From NCBI GenBank assembly GCA_011947345.1, contig JAAVTG010000957.1, positions 1-64,000 on the forward strand: 64,000 bases of DNA. The letters are read 5' to 3'. Below, in pieces: positions 53,881 through 64,000 of this stretch. The notes under the pieces were generated by a model. That model saw nothing but the letters and a program-made list of their open reading frames with translations. It did not search any database and was not told the origin of the DNA. How positions within the stretch are numbered: position 1 is the stretch's first letter; each line of letters starts with the position of its first letter. The stretch is from Phytophthora quininea (taxonomy: Eukaryota; Oomycota; Peronosporomycetes; Peronosporales; Peronosporaceae). A program made the translations under genes and the position numbers.

Positions 53881-55060
53881 GGAAGCTGCGCTTCCAGTAC
53901 CAGCTGCGCGATTCGTTCCGCGCGATGTGGGCCTCGCTGAGGCAATGGCACGGCGATTTCGAGTGCTGGGTGCGAGCAGGAGCGCACAACGCGAGGCTGG
54001 TGGAGAGTCTCTCGTCGCTGATGCCACTTCCGCGGCGGTGACGCGACCGCACCAATTTCAGCGACGCTCGGTGAACCACAAGGGGACAAGCGGTAAGAAG
54101 AGCGGGAGAGCGATGCCACGGCTGAAAACGTGGCGGTACGCTGTAAGAGAAAGCTCAAGATCGCGAACAAGCATTTATTTGCCTGGTGGTGGCTTAAAAG
54201 TTAATTCTTGAGACCGCCTTTGAGCCCTGGCGCTGCTAGGCATGTAGCTGAGGCCTGTCGCGGCATGACCGAGCGCCACGACGACTCCTGGGAGCTCTGG
54301 GGTGCGCTGGTGGCCTTCACGCCTTTCCCCACCCTGCTCGCGCTGACGGTGCAGATCACCAGAACTATGGTGCGGCGCGCTCCGGACCTGATGCGTCACA
54401 CGGCCGGAGCCACGCGCGGCTGCGTGTTCGATGCCGCCACGCACACGCACAAGTGCGTGGTAACCCCGCGCCTGACGCGCACGGGCCAGCGCCTGTTCTA
54501 CAAGGTCACATGACGGTGGAAACCACGATTCTGCGCTGGCGCCGCTGCAGAACCACGTGGCCGTGTCGCTGCTGCGCGGGTTCGAGGGTTTCGCGCAGTT
54601 CGTGACGAGTGAGGAGCTTCCGGAGCTCTGCTGCCTTGGCGCTGGTCTTCGAGCGGGGTCTCGGCTTCATACGAGTACGAGGTGATGGCCCCGCCGGGCG
54701 TCCGTGGCAGCGGCGACAGTACTTCGTGGCCAAGAACTGGATGCGTAGGAGCTTCTTTCTGCGCCACATGGTGCCGCCACCGCTGGGTGCAGCCGACAGC
54801 GTCGTCCGCAATGCGGTGATTTTCCTAGCCACACTATGTTCCCGTCCAGAAAGGAGATCGAAGACCGCCAGCACCACGAGAATGCAGGCGCTGGTGGAGC
54901 ACCTGTACTCGGCCACGAAAGTGTTAGACCAGCATCTGAGTATGGTGCAGTGGAATATACTGGGACGAGGACTGTACGAGTCGCTGTGTGTCGAGACGCC
55001 AGGCATCGGACAATATCCATTGTATATGGATTGTTGTCGAGACGCTCGACACAATCAATA
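53880..55060 (+). other. Fragments of an unidentified coding sequence
   Basis: + strand pieces look coding but do not connect: LRFQYQLRDSFRAMWASLRQ with WHGDFECWVRAGAHNARLVE (53885-54040); LWGALVAFTPFPTLLALTVQ with RTMVRRAPDLMRH (54298-54400), possibly a membrane segment; NHVAVSLLRGFEGFAQFVT (54552-54606). Stops and shifts separate them. It may be a pseudogene or an error-rich real gene. No family recognised. Confidence 0.25.
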
Positions 55061-55382
55061 TTGGAACAATGTCAATTTCTTGGGAAAACAATTGCAATGC
55101 ATCGATCTAATTGTGTATCTTCTCGTTGAAGTGTCTGTGCGGTCTTGTTCGACGAGTTGGCAGAGGCAAATAACCACGTCTGTGGTCTCGAGGAACGAGG
55201 AAGTGGGAGAGCACAAGCGAGGTTTTTTGCTAGACGACGGCGCGCTCCAGTTCACACTTTTGAACCCACACTGCCGCCGCTAAACCTCCACGACAGCCCC
55301 GCATCGAACCCCCGCTAACCACGCTACTATCGTAAGCAGCCTCGTCTCGAATCACTCCGCGCAAGCCTATTCCACCAACGAT

Positions 55383-55895
55383 GGCGATCAGCTCGGTGTT
55401 TGCTCCCCAAGCCTCCAGAAGAAACCAGCACTATCCTGTCGGCTTTTGCTCTCCACAGGAGAGGAATTGATTAATTCTGGTAGCGCTTGTGTCTCCACAG
55501 AGCCCAGCACCAAGTGCAAACACAGAAAATCTAAATCGACCCGCCCAGGGACTTCAAAGAAGAAGCGCACCAAAGCCTCTAGTGTTCGTTCACCAAGGTC
55601 TGCAAGTCCGAGTGGTGTACGGCGAAACGAGGCAGCAGTCGCGCCTACCATCAGACGCCGCAGACCACCTGGCGAAGTCAAAGCAGCAAAGCAGCTATCG
55701 AAGAGAGATCCAATCAGAGAGGAAGACCGCTCTAAGTACATCGATTTGTCTTGGCTTCCTGCTACCTCCGTCGAGGTGGAATGACTGTTCTCGGCAGTGA
55801 AGTGCATGCTGGGAGGATATATGCGGAAGCGAATGAGTGCGGAGACGCTCGAGTCAATCCTCTCCTTAAAAATTAAGTAGGCAGAGAGGGTTGCA
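55383..55895 (+). pseudogene. hAT transposase C-terminal remnant
   Basis: The + strand frame ends with YIDLSWLPATSVEVE, a TGA, then LFSAVKCMLGGYMRKRMSAE and TLESILSLKIK. This is the hAT dimerisation region (normally ..PTS..vERlFS....l...R.rm.p...e..l.L). The stop replaces the conserved Arg by a CGA-to-TGA change. The upstream part (STGEELINSGSACVSTEP, then a Lys/Arg-rich stretch) is poorly conserved. The catalytic domain is not recognisable and no terminal repeats were found. Confidence 0.6.
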
Positions 55896-58004
55896 TGAGA
55901 AGATTGCGAAGTTGAGCCGGAAGAGTACGATTAGCTACCAGTAGAAGTTGCTAGCTGTCATTACGATCCTGGCAATGTTGGACGAGATCGCCACAATCAA
56001 TATTGTGGAGAACAATTTTTGCAATGTAACAATGCCAATGTTTTCTCGATCCCTGTCGAGACGCAGCGATGTGATCCGGTCGGTGCACCAGAGGATGCGG
56101 ATTATCGCCTCGCACTACAAGCTGTTTGAGTTCCTGTCAACCATCAAACTCCGGAATGAAATGTTGTATGGAGATTTGCAGCGAGAGTTCCCGGATGCTG
56201 GAGGTGTCCCGTTGACTAGAGAACAGATCGCCGTCAACGCGACTCTCATGGCGGAACTGGCTGAACAGGACGCGAACGCTTGCCCCATTTGGTTTTAAAA
56301 GCAATGGATATCACCCGTGGCAACGGCCAAGTGCTTCCCAGTGGCCTGAATGGACGAAGCACAAGATCGCCGATCGAAACGAGCAACGGGACGTATCCAT
56401 CCCAGCAAGCGCAGCCCAACAGTAATGCCAGTTCTTCAGGGAATCCTTATAGCTGAAGAGGTTGGATTGAGTTCCCTGTCCATGAAAGTCGTCGTCTCGA
56501 ACGCAAATTTCGATGGTATCAGCAGCAGGAAACTTGGCAACCTGGCCCAGCGACGTTATAGTGGATGAAGGGCGCCATGAAATGTATCTGGAACGCATGC
56601 GGATGGTGTAAACCCTAGCACGGCTGTAGTAAAGAGTCAAATGTATTGCTGTCGTACTACGGGACGTCGTTTTGCTGTGGCTGATACAGCTACAGCAAAT
56701 CGTCGGACCCCATAGCAACTCGAGCCGAGATGCTCCATTACTAGTCCAAATAAATTGATTTTAGGCGTAGTACAGGACAGAAAGGATCATGCTGCCTTAG
56801 CAAGCGCTCTCTCTACAGGACACAAAGCAATTCTCCATCGCGCTAAGCCTGCCATCGCGAGAGGACATCTCGCCGCTGATTAAAACGCGTCGTCTCGGCT
56901 CGACACCGTTTGCCGGTGAAGCGCAGAAACCCACACCGTCAGGCTTCAACAATTTTAGAGCAGCTCAGCTCAATCCCAACTGCCCCAGCACAGACCTGGC
57001 GGCAGCACGTCGCTGCGTCTGGCCAAGATTTTCTGAGCGTTCGAGCAGACAAAAATGGACCTGCGTGCAGCGGGAGTGAGACTACCTGCTGTAGAGACGA
57101 GCGCATTAAATCGTGTACTTCTGGTTGGCGACACTACATTGATTCTTCCGCTCCCGTATCCGGGCCAAGAAGAAAGCCCGTCGAGACTCAAACCTTGAGC
57201 ACCTTACTCGATGGACGCGTTATTGCTTCGCTCACCAGCAGACATCGCTGGTCGAAGGTGAAATGGTCACAAAATACCAGCACAACTTGCAGCAAATGAG
57301 ACTGTGTACTTCTTCCCTTCGAAGCGTTTGTCTGGCTGTAGGACAGTTTCGACAAAGCGGTGGAGTGACTAGTTCCGAGAACGCTTTCTCGCGCGCGAGA
57401 ATACGTCTTTGGCCGTTGTCCGGCTAGCTAATCAACGTGCTCTCAGCCACTGAACCAACTTTGAGTCGGTTGCCGCCTTCAGTTGTAATCGTGGTAGCGC
57501 CCATGTGTGTGATTCTTCCTGCTCTCGTACTTCGTTCTCCTCAAAATATTCTGCCACACCCTGCGGTTTTGCACTCTTGATTCGTTGGTAAACGCTTTTA
57601 TCACTGCTGTTATTGCTGTTACTTCAAGCAAAAATGAAGACAGCCCCTCCAAGACTCGATACTTTGGCAACACGAGAAGTCACTTATGAAAGGCATACCA
57701 TGAACAGTGCTATAGTCATATGAGCGTATCGCGGCGGCAACCCAACAAAACGCGGGCTTATGGACGGAACTATCCCTTCTGTCGCTGCTGTGTGATACTA
57801 GTAGCATGCCGACGATTATAGCTGTGGCCGCATGGCCACCCGTCGTTTTGTTCGGAAACACACGACTTTCCTTGTCAGTTTCCCTGTCGTCCGTCCTTGA
57901 TCGTTACACTGACGCACTCGGCGGGCGTAGTTCTCAGTTTTGAATCGCACGCCTCTAGAGCAAATCCCGGAATCATTGCGATTGCAACGAGCAGCAGTTC
58001 GCCC
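55896..58004. other. Region without recognised genes
   Basis: A + strand open frame at 55948-56298 (117 codons; MLAVITILAMLDEIATINIV, later NEMLYGDLQREFPDAGGVPL) may be a fragment of a transposon or host gene, but I cannot place it. From 56300 to 58004 only short open frames occur on both strands. Confidence 0.3.
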
Positions 58005-59363
58005 ATGAGCGAGACTCCAGCACAAGGCCTGAAATTTGACGATGACACTGGAACAATCCAGGTAAAGTTGTGGAATCCGAGTCGCCGACCTCGTCCGAAT
58101 CGGAAGACGACCAAACCTTCGTGGGCCCAAGTGAGCTGGGCTCCAAGATATCAACGGAGACCGCACGTTCGACCACGCCAGCAGCGTCGCCTCCGACAAA
58201 AGTGATTTTCCTGGACGGTGTAAGGGGGCTCGCTGCCATCTTGGTCGTCACCCAGCACTCTCACGAATATATTCAGGAGCTCAACCTCGGGGCAGTGGCG
58301 GTCAACACATTTTTGTGCTGTCATCGTTTCTGCTGACGTGGCTCTTTATGAAGTGGAGTATGAAGTTGCTGGCCCAAGGGACAAGCTTACAGTCGTGGGC
58401 GTTCGCATTGGCAGACTACTTCTCGAAGCGTTTCTTCCGTGTGTACCCGCTGTTTGCATTGACAGTGGCTGTGCTGTCGCTGATACCTTTCAAGGACCAA
58501 CACCTCTATTATCTCGTGGAAAAACCCGAGGACTTCAACCTGTTTCAGACACTGACGCTCGATTACAATCATCGTCAATTTGTCTTGTGGACGCTGCCGT
58601 TGGAGATTTCGTACTATTTTGTGATTCCCATGTTCGTCTTGGCCATCCTCGGGACGCGTAGCTGCTGGGGGTGATCGTGGCTCCACTCTTTCCGTGGCTG
58701 ATCTACAATGGCTGGTACGAGTTTCGAACGAGCCACATGCCATTGCTACCGCATCTCCCGACGTTTCTGTCGGGGTCGATTGGTGCTGTCGTTTTTGTGA
58801 AGCTTGACGCGTGGATTAAAGAGACTGGGTTCCAATTTCGCTGGTGGCACACAGTTGCGACCCGCGTGTTCGAGTACTCGGTCATTGCGGTGCTGCTGAG
58901 CGTATGCTTCAACGGACTGCTTTTCGACTGGGTCATGAAAAACCCTGCACCCGACGCACAAGGCGATCGATATACTAGCATTCTACTAACGACGATATTT
59001 GTCGTTGAGATGATCCATCCGTCGTGTGTTTCCACAATGCTCGAGTGGAGCGTGTTGCGCTACTGCGGCAAGATCAGCTTCTCGGTTTACTTGCTGCACA
59101 GCTTCGTCGTTTGGAACCCGACGATCAGCTCACAGCCAAAGTACTTTAACCGATTATTTGCGTGGTTCTTTTTAATCCTCGGGCTGGCATCGGCGGCCTA
59201 CCACCTCGTCGAGTATCCGTCTCAATTGATGGCCCAGAGGATCTCAAAGTTCCTGGTTGCGCAAGAAGTGAGAGAGCAAGATGGCCTGGTCGGGTTTACG
59301 TCTATGAGGTTGCAATGCAGCAAACTGGGAGCGTACGCAGAGAATAGCGTAAGTAAGCTTTAA
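58005..59363 (+). CDS. Acyltransferase-3 family membrane protein
   Basis: About 453 aa after three base losses. The N-terminal tail is acidic/serine-rich (VESESPTSSESEDDQTF). Then comes the family motif FLDGVRGLAAILVVTQHSHE with the conserved Arg and His of membrane acyltransferases (OafA/NRF-6 group). About ten helices follow (SFLLTWLFMKWSMKLL, FRVYPLFALTVAVLSLIPF, LPLEISYYFVIPMFVLAI, ISFSVYLLHSFVVW, FAWFFLILGLASAAYHLVEYP). These enzymes move acyl groups to extracellular or lipid-linked sugars; the substrate here is unknown. Breaks: near 58062-58066, T5 at 58310-58314, near 58658-58661. No intron required. Confidence 0.75.
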
Positions 59364-59826
59364 GCAATACAATACACGACCACCATCATGCACGTTTGAG
59401 ACTTTTCAGCGTGTCGATTACAAATTATGCATGGGATTTCGCGGTATTTTGAAGCCTGCTCGCTTTGCTGCGATGTTAATGTCTGCTGCGCACATTACGC
59501 CGCCGTAATATGCTTGCAATACGTATGGATCGTGTTCGCGTATGGAACTGGCGGCTTGCTGGGTATCTTTTCCTGTCCATTGTCAACTTGTGGTTACTAG
59601 GCAAAAACAAATGTGGTTGCTGTCTTGTTAAAGAGCTCCTGCTATGGCCGCTTGGCCACTACCCGTTTGCTAGACTTCTAATAGCTTCGCCAACCGATCT
59701 TGCAGAAGATCATTCTCATGCTCTGCTTTGGACAGCGACAGACTTCGTCTGCAGTGACGGACAGTCCACACTGCACTCTCAGAGCCTGTCGCGCTAAAAC
59801 ATGCTTGTCACCCGGCCGCCATGTTA
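59364..59826. other. Intergenic region before the gypsy remnant
   Basis: Nothing recognised; short open frames only. It might contain an LTR of the adjacent element, but I could not find a matching second copy in the window. Confidence 0.3.
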
Positions 59827-61282
59827 GCCTGTTAGCTGAGCCTGCAGTTCGTCGTCGTCCTGCAGCTCTGCGTACTGCGCGACAAGCACCGGTACGTCGT
59901 GGGCCATGTTTGCGAATGGCTCCCACGAGTCTCCAATATCTTGTAAGCCGCGCCACGACACGAGAAGTTCGCACTGTTGTGTTGCATCGTTGAAACGATG
60001 GTCGCAAATGGTCTCCACGGTCATGACGATCCCTTGCTTGCCGACGTGTTCCAAGATTTCTTCGTTGACGTCAAGACTAGAGTTATCATAAAATTTAAAC
60101 CGCGATCCATGGACTCCGAAGTTGTCGCGCGTGATCAAATGCTCGATCAAGAATGAATATTGGCGGGCTTCTACGACACGATATGGCCCTACCCAGCGCA
60201 CCATGAGCTTATTTCCGCGCAGCCGGTCGTCGACGCGCGACCAGAGGATGTAATCCCCAACACCAATATTCTCCAGCTTTCCTTGCTTCATCATACGCTG
60301 GTACAGGCGGTCTTCTCCTTGCGATCGATGACCTCCGCGTGCATCTCTTAGAGACTTTCTCGAAACGTAGCCAACTCGTCCTCCACTAACTCCATGTCGA
60401 TCAGCATCAGCTTGTCCTTGGCCGTCAGATTGCGTGATAGAAGCACCGTATCCAGCTGAGTAGGCACTTGCAACCCTGTAAAGAGCTCGATTGGGGCCTT
60501 GCCTCCGAGTGATTGAACTGGAGTGTGGTTTAAATTTGCTTGGACAAGTGGCACGAGGTACTCCCAGCTCTTCGTGTCGAGTTGGTGCTCCAGCAGGAGC
60601 ACGCGGATCACCTGCAAAATATCACGGTTAATTCGCTCCACCGTCCCGTTCACCCAAGGAGTATACACGAGCACGAAAGTATGCAGCACTTTCAAGCGCT
60701 CGCGAAACTCCTTCACCAGTGCGTTCTTAAAATGAGTGCCGTTGTCGGAAGTCCACATCTCCGGCAAACCAAATCGCTTGGCCCAATCCAGCACTACTGC
60801 TGCGGTGACCGTGCTCGTTGGTAAATCGCACGGCACTAATTCACAAAAGTGCGTTAACTCATCCTTGAGAACTAGTAGATAGCGTGTATTGCCGTATGAA
60901 TCCCCATGAACAGGAAGTCAAAATGAAGTACCTCATTTCGTGCTGCCGGCTCGCGGTACTCACTCCAAGGTCTTTCAATCAATATGCCGCCCTTCACATG
61001 CTTGCAGAGCAGTCAGTGGCCCACGAAATCCTTCACCACTTTTGCCATCGTTTTCATGCTGTATCGCTGCTGCAATTGGCGCAACATGACATCAGCTCCT
61101 CGATGTGCGTTCAAACCGCAATGAGCTACTATGAGACTGCTAGCTACTAGGTTGTTGTCGCTTCCGATGCAAAAGTAGAAGTGATATATATTGAGTAGTT
61201 TGTTAGCTTTCACTAGCTGCTCTCCTATGCATGCTCTTGGAGCCCCATCCGTTGGACCCGTCCGTACTTGCTGCACTTGCAT
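59827..61282 (-). pseudogene. Ty3/gypsy integrase with chromodomain (decayed)
   Basis: Order on the - strand: zinc-binding region (NAHRGADVMLRQLQQRYSMK, VKDFVGH, TGA, LLCKHVKGG), catalytic core (first Asp in NEVLHFDFLFMGIHT, second in EMWTSDNGTHFKNA, Glu in WVNGTVERINRDIL), C-terminal segment (LENIGVGDYILWSRV, MVRWVGPYRVVEARQYSFLI) and a chromodomain-like end (QCELLVSWRGLQDIGDSWEP). This is the 3' end of a chromovirus-type LTR retrotransposon pol. One nonsense change and at least two shifts break it. Protease, reverse transcriptase and RNase H are absent upstream (61283 onward), so it is a truncated copy. Confidence 0.8.
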
Positions 61283-61801
61283 AACAGTCCGTAGTTGAGC
61301 AACCGTCCTTACTTTCTGCAGCTGTACACCTTCCGTAGAGTGTTGGTGTTGGTGGGCTAGATCTCAGCAACGACTACACGGCGTAGCAACATAGGTCTTT
61401 GGCCTGTGCTGGGACCCAAACCTTTCCTTCCACGAGTAACAGATCCGGATCGTTATCCGTCGTCGTCGACGCCGCCATGTCACAGTTCAAGAGTCAATTT
61501 CGACTTCTTTATGCATATTCCCATGCATATTTAGGTAGCTATCTTTTGCTTAGCAGGTCGCTAAATGTGGCGTTGGTTACTACGGTAGTTTTAGCCTGAA
61601 GCGGCGACCGAGCTAAGCACTCTCTAAACTTCCTCAGCAGAGCAAAAGACTATCCTGTTGCTTCGACTTCTCCAGGTCTAACCAAGCTTCCTCGCCTAAG
61701 GGTGCTGCTAAGCCAGAGTAAGTTCATTCTGGGGTAAGTGGCACCATATTGCAACATAGTAGCCTTCGTCAAGAAGTCGTAAGGACACGAAGGGTAGTAA
61801 C
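61283..61801. other. Region between the two gypsy fragments
   Basis: Probably the leader and possibly LTR-derived DNA of the element starting at 61802, but I could not identify a primer-binding site or LTR ends with confidence. Confidence 0.3.
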
Positions 61802-63116
61802 ATGGAGGGAACATCATGTACTAGTCAAGACGTCACACCACTGACAGCAGAAGAAGTTCACGCACTACGCACAGTTCTTGCCGAATTTCACGTCATTAAA
61901 ACGCACCTGACTAAGGTTAGTGACGATCAATCCGAAATTACCAAAGGAATGGCTGTGTACGCTCAGAAGAGTGACGAGAAGCACATGGCTACTGCCCAGC
62001 TACTCCAAGAAAACAAGATTCTACTTCAACAATTGGCAGCTCAGCATCAGTCCGTAAACCAGAGTGTCAACACGCAGTTGAACATGCTGGACGCACGAAT
62101 CGGCTGCATAAATGCTGAAATAGAGGGGTTGAAAAAGAAGCAAGCATGGCAGTCAGCAACATCAACACCTTGAAGGACACTGTGAACAAGATTGAGCCTG
62201 GATCGCTGGTGTTTGCTGTAGACGACCTCTATCCGGATTGGGATGTCACTGGACCAGCACCGGTCGACAAGAGAGACTTTACTCCTGCTGAACTAGAACA
62301 ACGGATTGAGAAGTGCCTCAAACAAAAAGAGACTCCTATCTACAGTGGGGAGGACGGGGATGACATCGAAGTTTACAACTTGAATATGATCACGTGGTAT
62401 GCTGCTTACGGACTACATTTCAATAATCCGGAAGTTGATGCACGCGTAGGACAGCTCATGATGAACCACACCAAGGCGAAGGCAAAACATTGGTTGCTAC
62501 GAGACTACAAAGGCCCTCGTATGTGGACGTCCATGATCAAAGCGATGCGCAATCGGTTTGTGACAAAAGCTAAGGAAGAGGATCTCGTTGCCAGTTTTTC
62601 GACTGTAAACAGGGCACCAAGCCTCTCGACGCATACATAGAAGAGTTTGTTCGCCTCGGAAACACCGACGACGTATCGGAGCAGTATAAAATGATTATCT
62701 TCAAGAAAGGCCTGAAATCGACCAAGTTGCGCGAACTTCTTCAAGTCCGCGAGTTCGACTCCTTGGACGACCTGTTAGACGGCGCGCGGGGCTTAAACCC
62801 CAAAGACAATGACAGCGAATCTTCGAAAGCGACAAACAAGTCGACGAAAAAGACAGTATCGACAACGGCTGAAAGCAAGCCTCGCACTCGGACGACTCCA
62901 AAGTGTTCGTCATCACGTTGTCTCGAGAATGGCCACACGGCCGAGAAGTGCTGGGCTTTACATCCTGAATTAAAACCGCAATGGCTCTCAAACCGTGAAC
63001 GGACAGGGTACAACACTGCTCACAACACGCCAGCTCCCGCCAACGACAACAAGTTATGGGAGGTTCTGACCGCTATTCGCGACGATCTCTCGAAGATCAA
63101 AGCCGATTTAAACTAG
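61802..63116 (+). CDS. Ty3/gypsy-type Gag (two base losses)
   Basis: N-terminal coiled coil (SDDQSEITKGMAVYAQKSDE, QLAAQHQSVNQSVNTQLNML) leads to a capsid-like helical domain (NLNMITWYAAYGLHFNNPEV, KAKHWLLRDYKGPRMWTSMI) and, after FRAME changes at A5 62132-62136 and T5 62595-62599, DAYIEEFVRLGNTDDVSEQY. A Lys/Ser-rich linker precedes a single zinc knuckle of CX4CX4HX4C form (CSSSRCLENGHTAEKC). Gag ends at TAG 63114-63116, immediately after TTA AAC, with the protease frame overlapping in the -1 frame. About 437 aa. The host-cell role is assembly of the retrotransposon particle. Confidence 0.75.
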
Positions 63117-63155
63117 AGGGTCCTGGGGATGGCATCCCAGGACCGGCAACTGCCA
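63107..63155 (+). promoter_or_regulatory. Candidate -1 ribosomal frameshift signal
   Basis: Slippery heptamer T TTA AAC (63107-63113) in the correct gag phase, directly before the gag stop. A 5-nt spacer follows, then a perfect 9-bp stem GGTCCTGGG/CCCAGGACC (63119-63127 with 63136-63144). Loop bases TGGCA (63130-63134) can pair with TGCCA (63151-63155), giving an H-type pseudoknot. After slipping, translation continues LEGPGDGIPGPATATDN into the protease. Confidence 0.55.
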
Positions 63156-63796
63156 CTGACAACTTGATCTCGTGGGTATTCGATCCTGGAAAATCGGGCA
63201 ACATTAAATACTTCACCAGGTCAAGTGATGAAGCTTCAGATTGGAGCAGATATCTTATTAAAAATGTGGGTTGTGTCCGAGATACCATGCACACCCGAGC
63301 TTCAGCTTTCTTTGATGAAGGGGCCGACTTTTGCGGGGTAAGCGAAGCTTTTGTGAGCCAAAACGACCTGACACAGTTCGTTGTGGAGCGCGGTGAATTT
63401 CTGGTGACCTTCGGAAATGGAACAACTGAAACCATTCCCAATCGCACAATTGCGCTCAGTGTTTTTGTGGATGAGATGACCGCATTCGATTTCGAGTTTA
63501 ATGTGTGCTTCATCCCTAATGGTTGCGATTTGATGATGGGAGTGCCGTGGAAGAGGATTAAGAAGCCCATTATTGACTGGGGCACGGACCTTGTGTATGA
63601 CACAGACAAGTACGTCAACCTCGTGCTGAAGAACGGCCGAAAGCCGCCTTACAAGGTAGAAAACCGTCAATGCGACTTTGAAGCTCGATCGCCGGTGCTG
63701 AAGATTAACAACCGGGAACACAGCAAAGGACTAAACTATTTACCATGCGCGGTTCATCTACCAAGAGCTGCCATTTCAGTACCAAACATGGCATGA
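63114..63796 (+). CDS. Ty3/gypsy protease, start of Pol (continues beyond the window)
   Basis: Read in the -1 frame relative to Gag. The retropepsin-like domain includes FFDEGADFCGVSEAFVSQ, where the usual D-S/T-G-A active site reads D-E-G-A, then VERGEFLVTFGNGTTETI, FDFEFNVCFIPNGCDLMMGV and PWKRIKKPIIDWGTD, the flap and the hydrophobic-hydrophobic-Gly motif. It stops at 63796. Coding sequence probably resumes after another base loss in RQARRIVRKKACEFKIAIPQ (to about 63890). Reverse transcriptase would lie beyond 64000. The frame is open from 63056, so no separate start is expected. Confidence 0.7.
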
Positions 63797-64000
63797 CAAG
63801 ATATATTTCAACGCGACAAGCCCGCCGAATAGTACGAAAGAAAGCGTGCGAATTCAAGATCGCTATCCCCCAGCAACTATAAATGCCATCTATAAGGCCT
63901 GGAAAGCAGGAGATGAGTTTTTGCCCGTAGCTTTGGATGATCCAGTGGAAGATCTCCATCAATTCCATACTTCACAAACTAAAACACGTGAAAAGTCTCA
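63797..64000 (+). other. Continuing gypsy pol, frames interrupted
   Basis: Coding-like pieces in two frames (TRYISTRQARRIVRKKACEF; FLPVALDDPVEDLHQFHT) suggest that the linker between protease and reverse transcriptase continues to the window edge with at least one more base error or mutation. Confidence 0.35.

Noticed and set aside
53754..54170. - strand frame of 138 codons in the AT-rich/GC-rich boundary
   Set aside because: No domain, and the opposite strand there has a more convincing coding pattern.
61283..61801. LTR of the gypsy element
   Set aside because: I could not find a second copy, TG...CA ends or a primer-binding site that I would trust.

Overview
The window reads as nuclear DNA of a plant-pathogenic oomycete, most likely Phytophthora or a close relative. 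The reasons are: compact intron-poor genes with 55-100 bp introns; plant-cell-wall CAZymes (PL1 pectin/pectate lyases, GH43 arabinanases) in tandem families; core promoters resembling the oomycete Inr+FPR element in front of the PL1 genes; a short TTTAGGG tract; and pogo, piggyBac, Helitron-like, hAT and Ty3/gypsy transposon genes. I identified no tRNA, rRNA or CRISPR.

Layout. 1-3817: a short telomere-like repeat, then two almost identical pogo-type DNA transposons in tandem. 3843-15196: housekeeping genes: NAA25 (NatB auxiliary subunit), SCO1-type copper chaperone, two unrecognised small genes, NUP50-like nucleoporin, POL5/MYBBP1A, SEC61 beta. 15302-15495: a 21-bp minisatellite. 15803-25255: a duplicated block, each copy made of a nitroreductase gene converging on a PL1 lyase gene, flanking an LRR membrane protein, TAM41 and a FES1/HSPBP1 Hsp70 exchange factor. 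26919-35248: the rest of the pectin cluster, with PL1-GH43 pairs, an inverted GH43 and a GH43 relic. In total there are four PL1 and three GH43 genes. PL1 would cut the pectin backbone and GH43 the arabinan side chains of the same polymer. 35331-45763: ankyrin/F-box protein, NDUFB9, an unknown protein, polyprenol reductase (SRD5A3 type), BUD31 and a full-length ABCA transporter. 46390-51745: a dead Helitron/PIF1-type helicase gene split by a complete piggyBac element at TTAA; the helicase 5' end is fused to a copy of the start of the neighbouring ABCA gene. 51836-63970: a degraded gene, a hAT remnant, an acyltransferase-3 gene, a Ty3/gypsy integrase-chromodomain remnant and the gag-protease start of another gypsy element that runs off the end.

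Almost every long gene is broken by single-base deletions, usually in short homopolymers. This is best read as consensus error of the assembly, not as mass pseudogenisation. Genes are therefore given as full spans with the breaks listed.

Most interesting observations: a textbook-looking -1 frameshift signal (slippery heptamer, 5-nt spacer, GC-rich hairpin, possible pseudoknot) at the gypsy gag/protease junction; the ABCA-helicase chimera with the nested piggyBac; a recurrent TATCGTGT motif in the introns and ends of the piggyBac; mosaic gene conversion among the PL1 copies; and exact loss of one intron in a GH43 copy.
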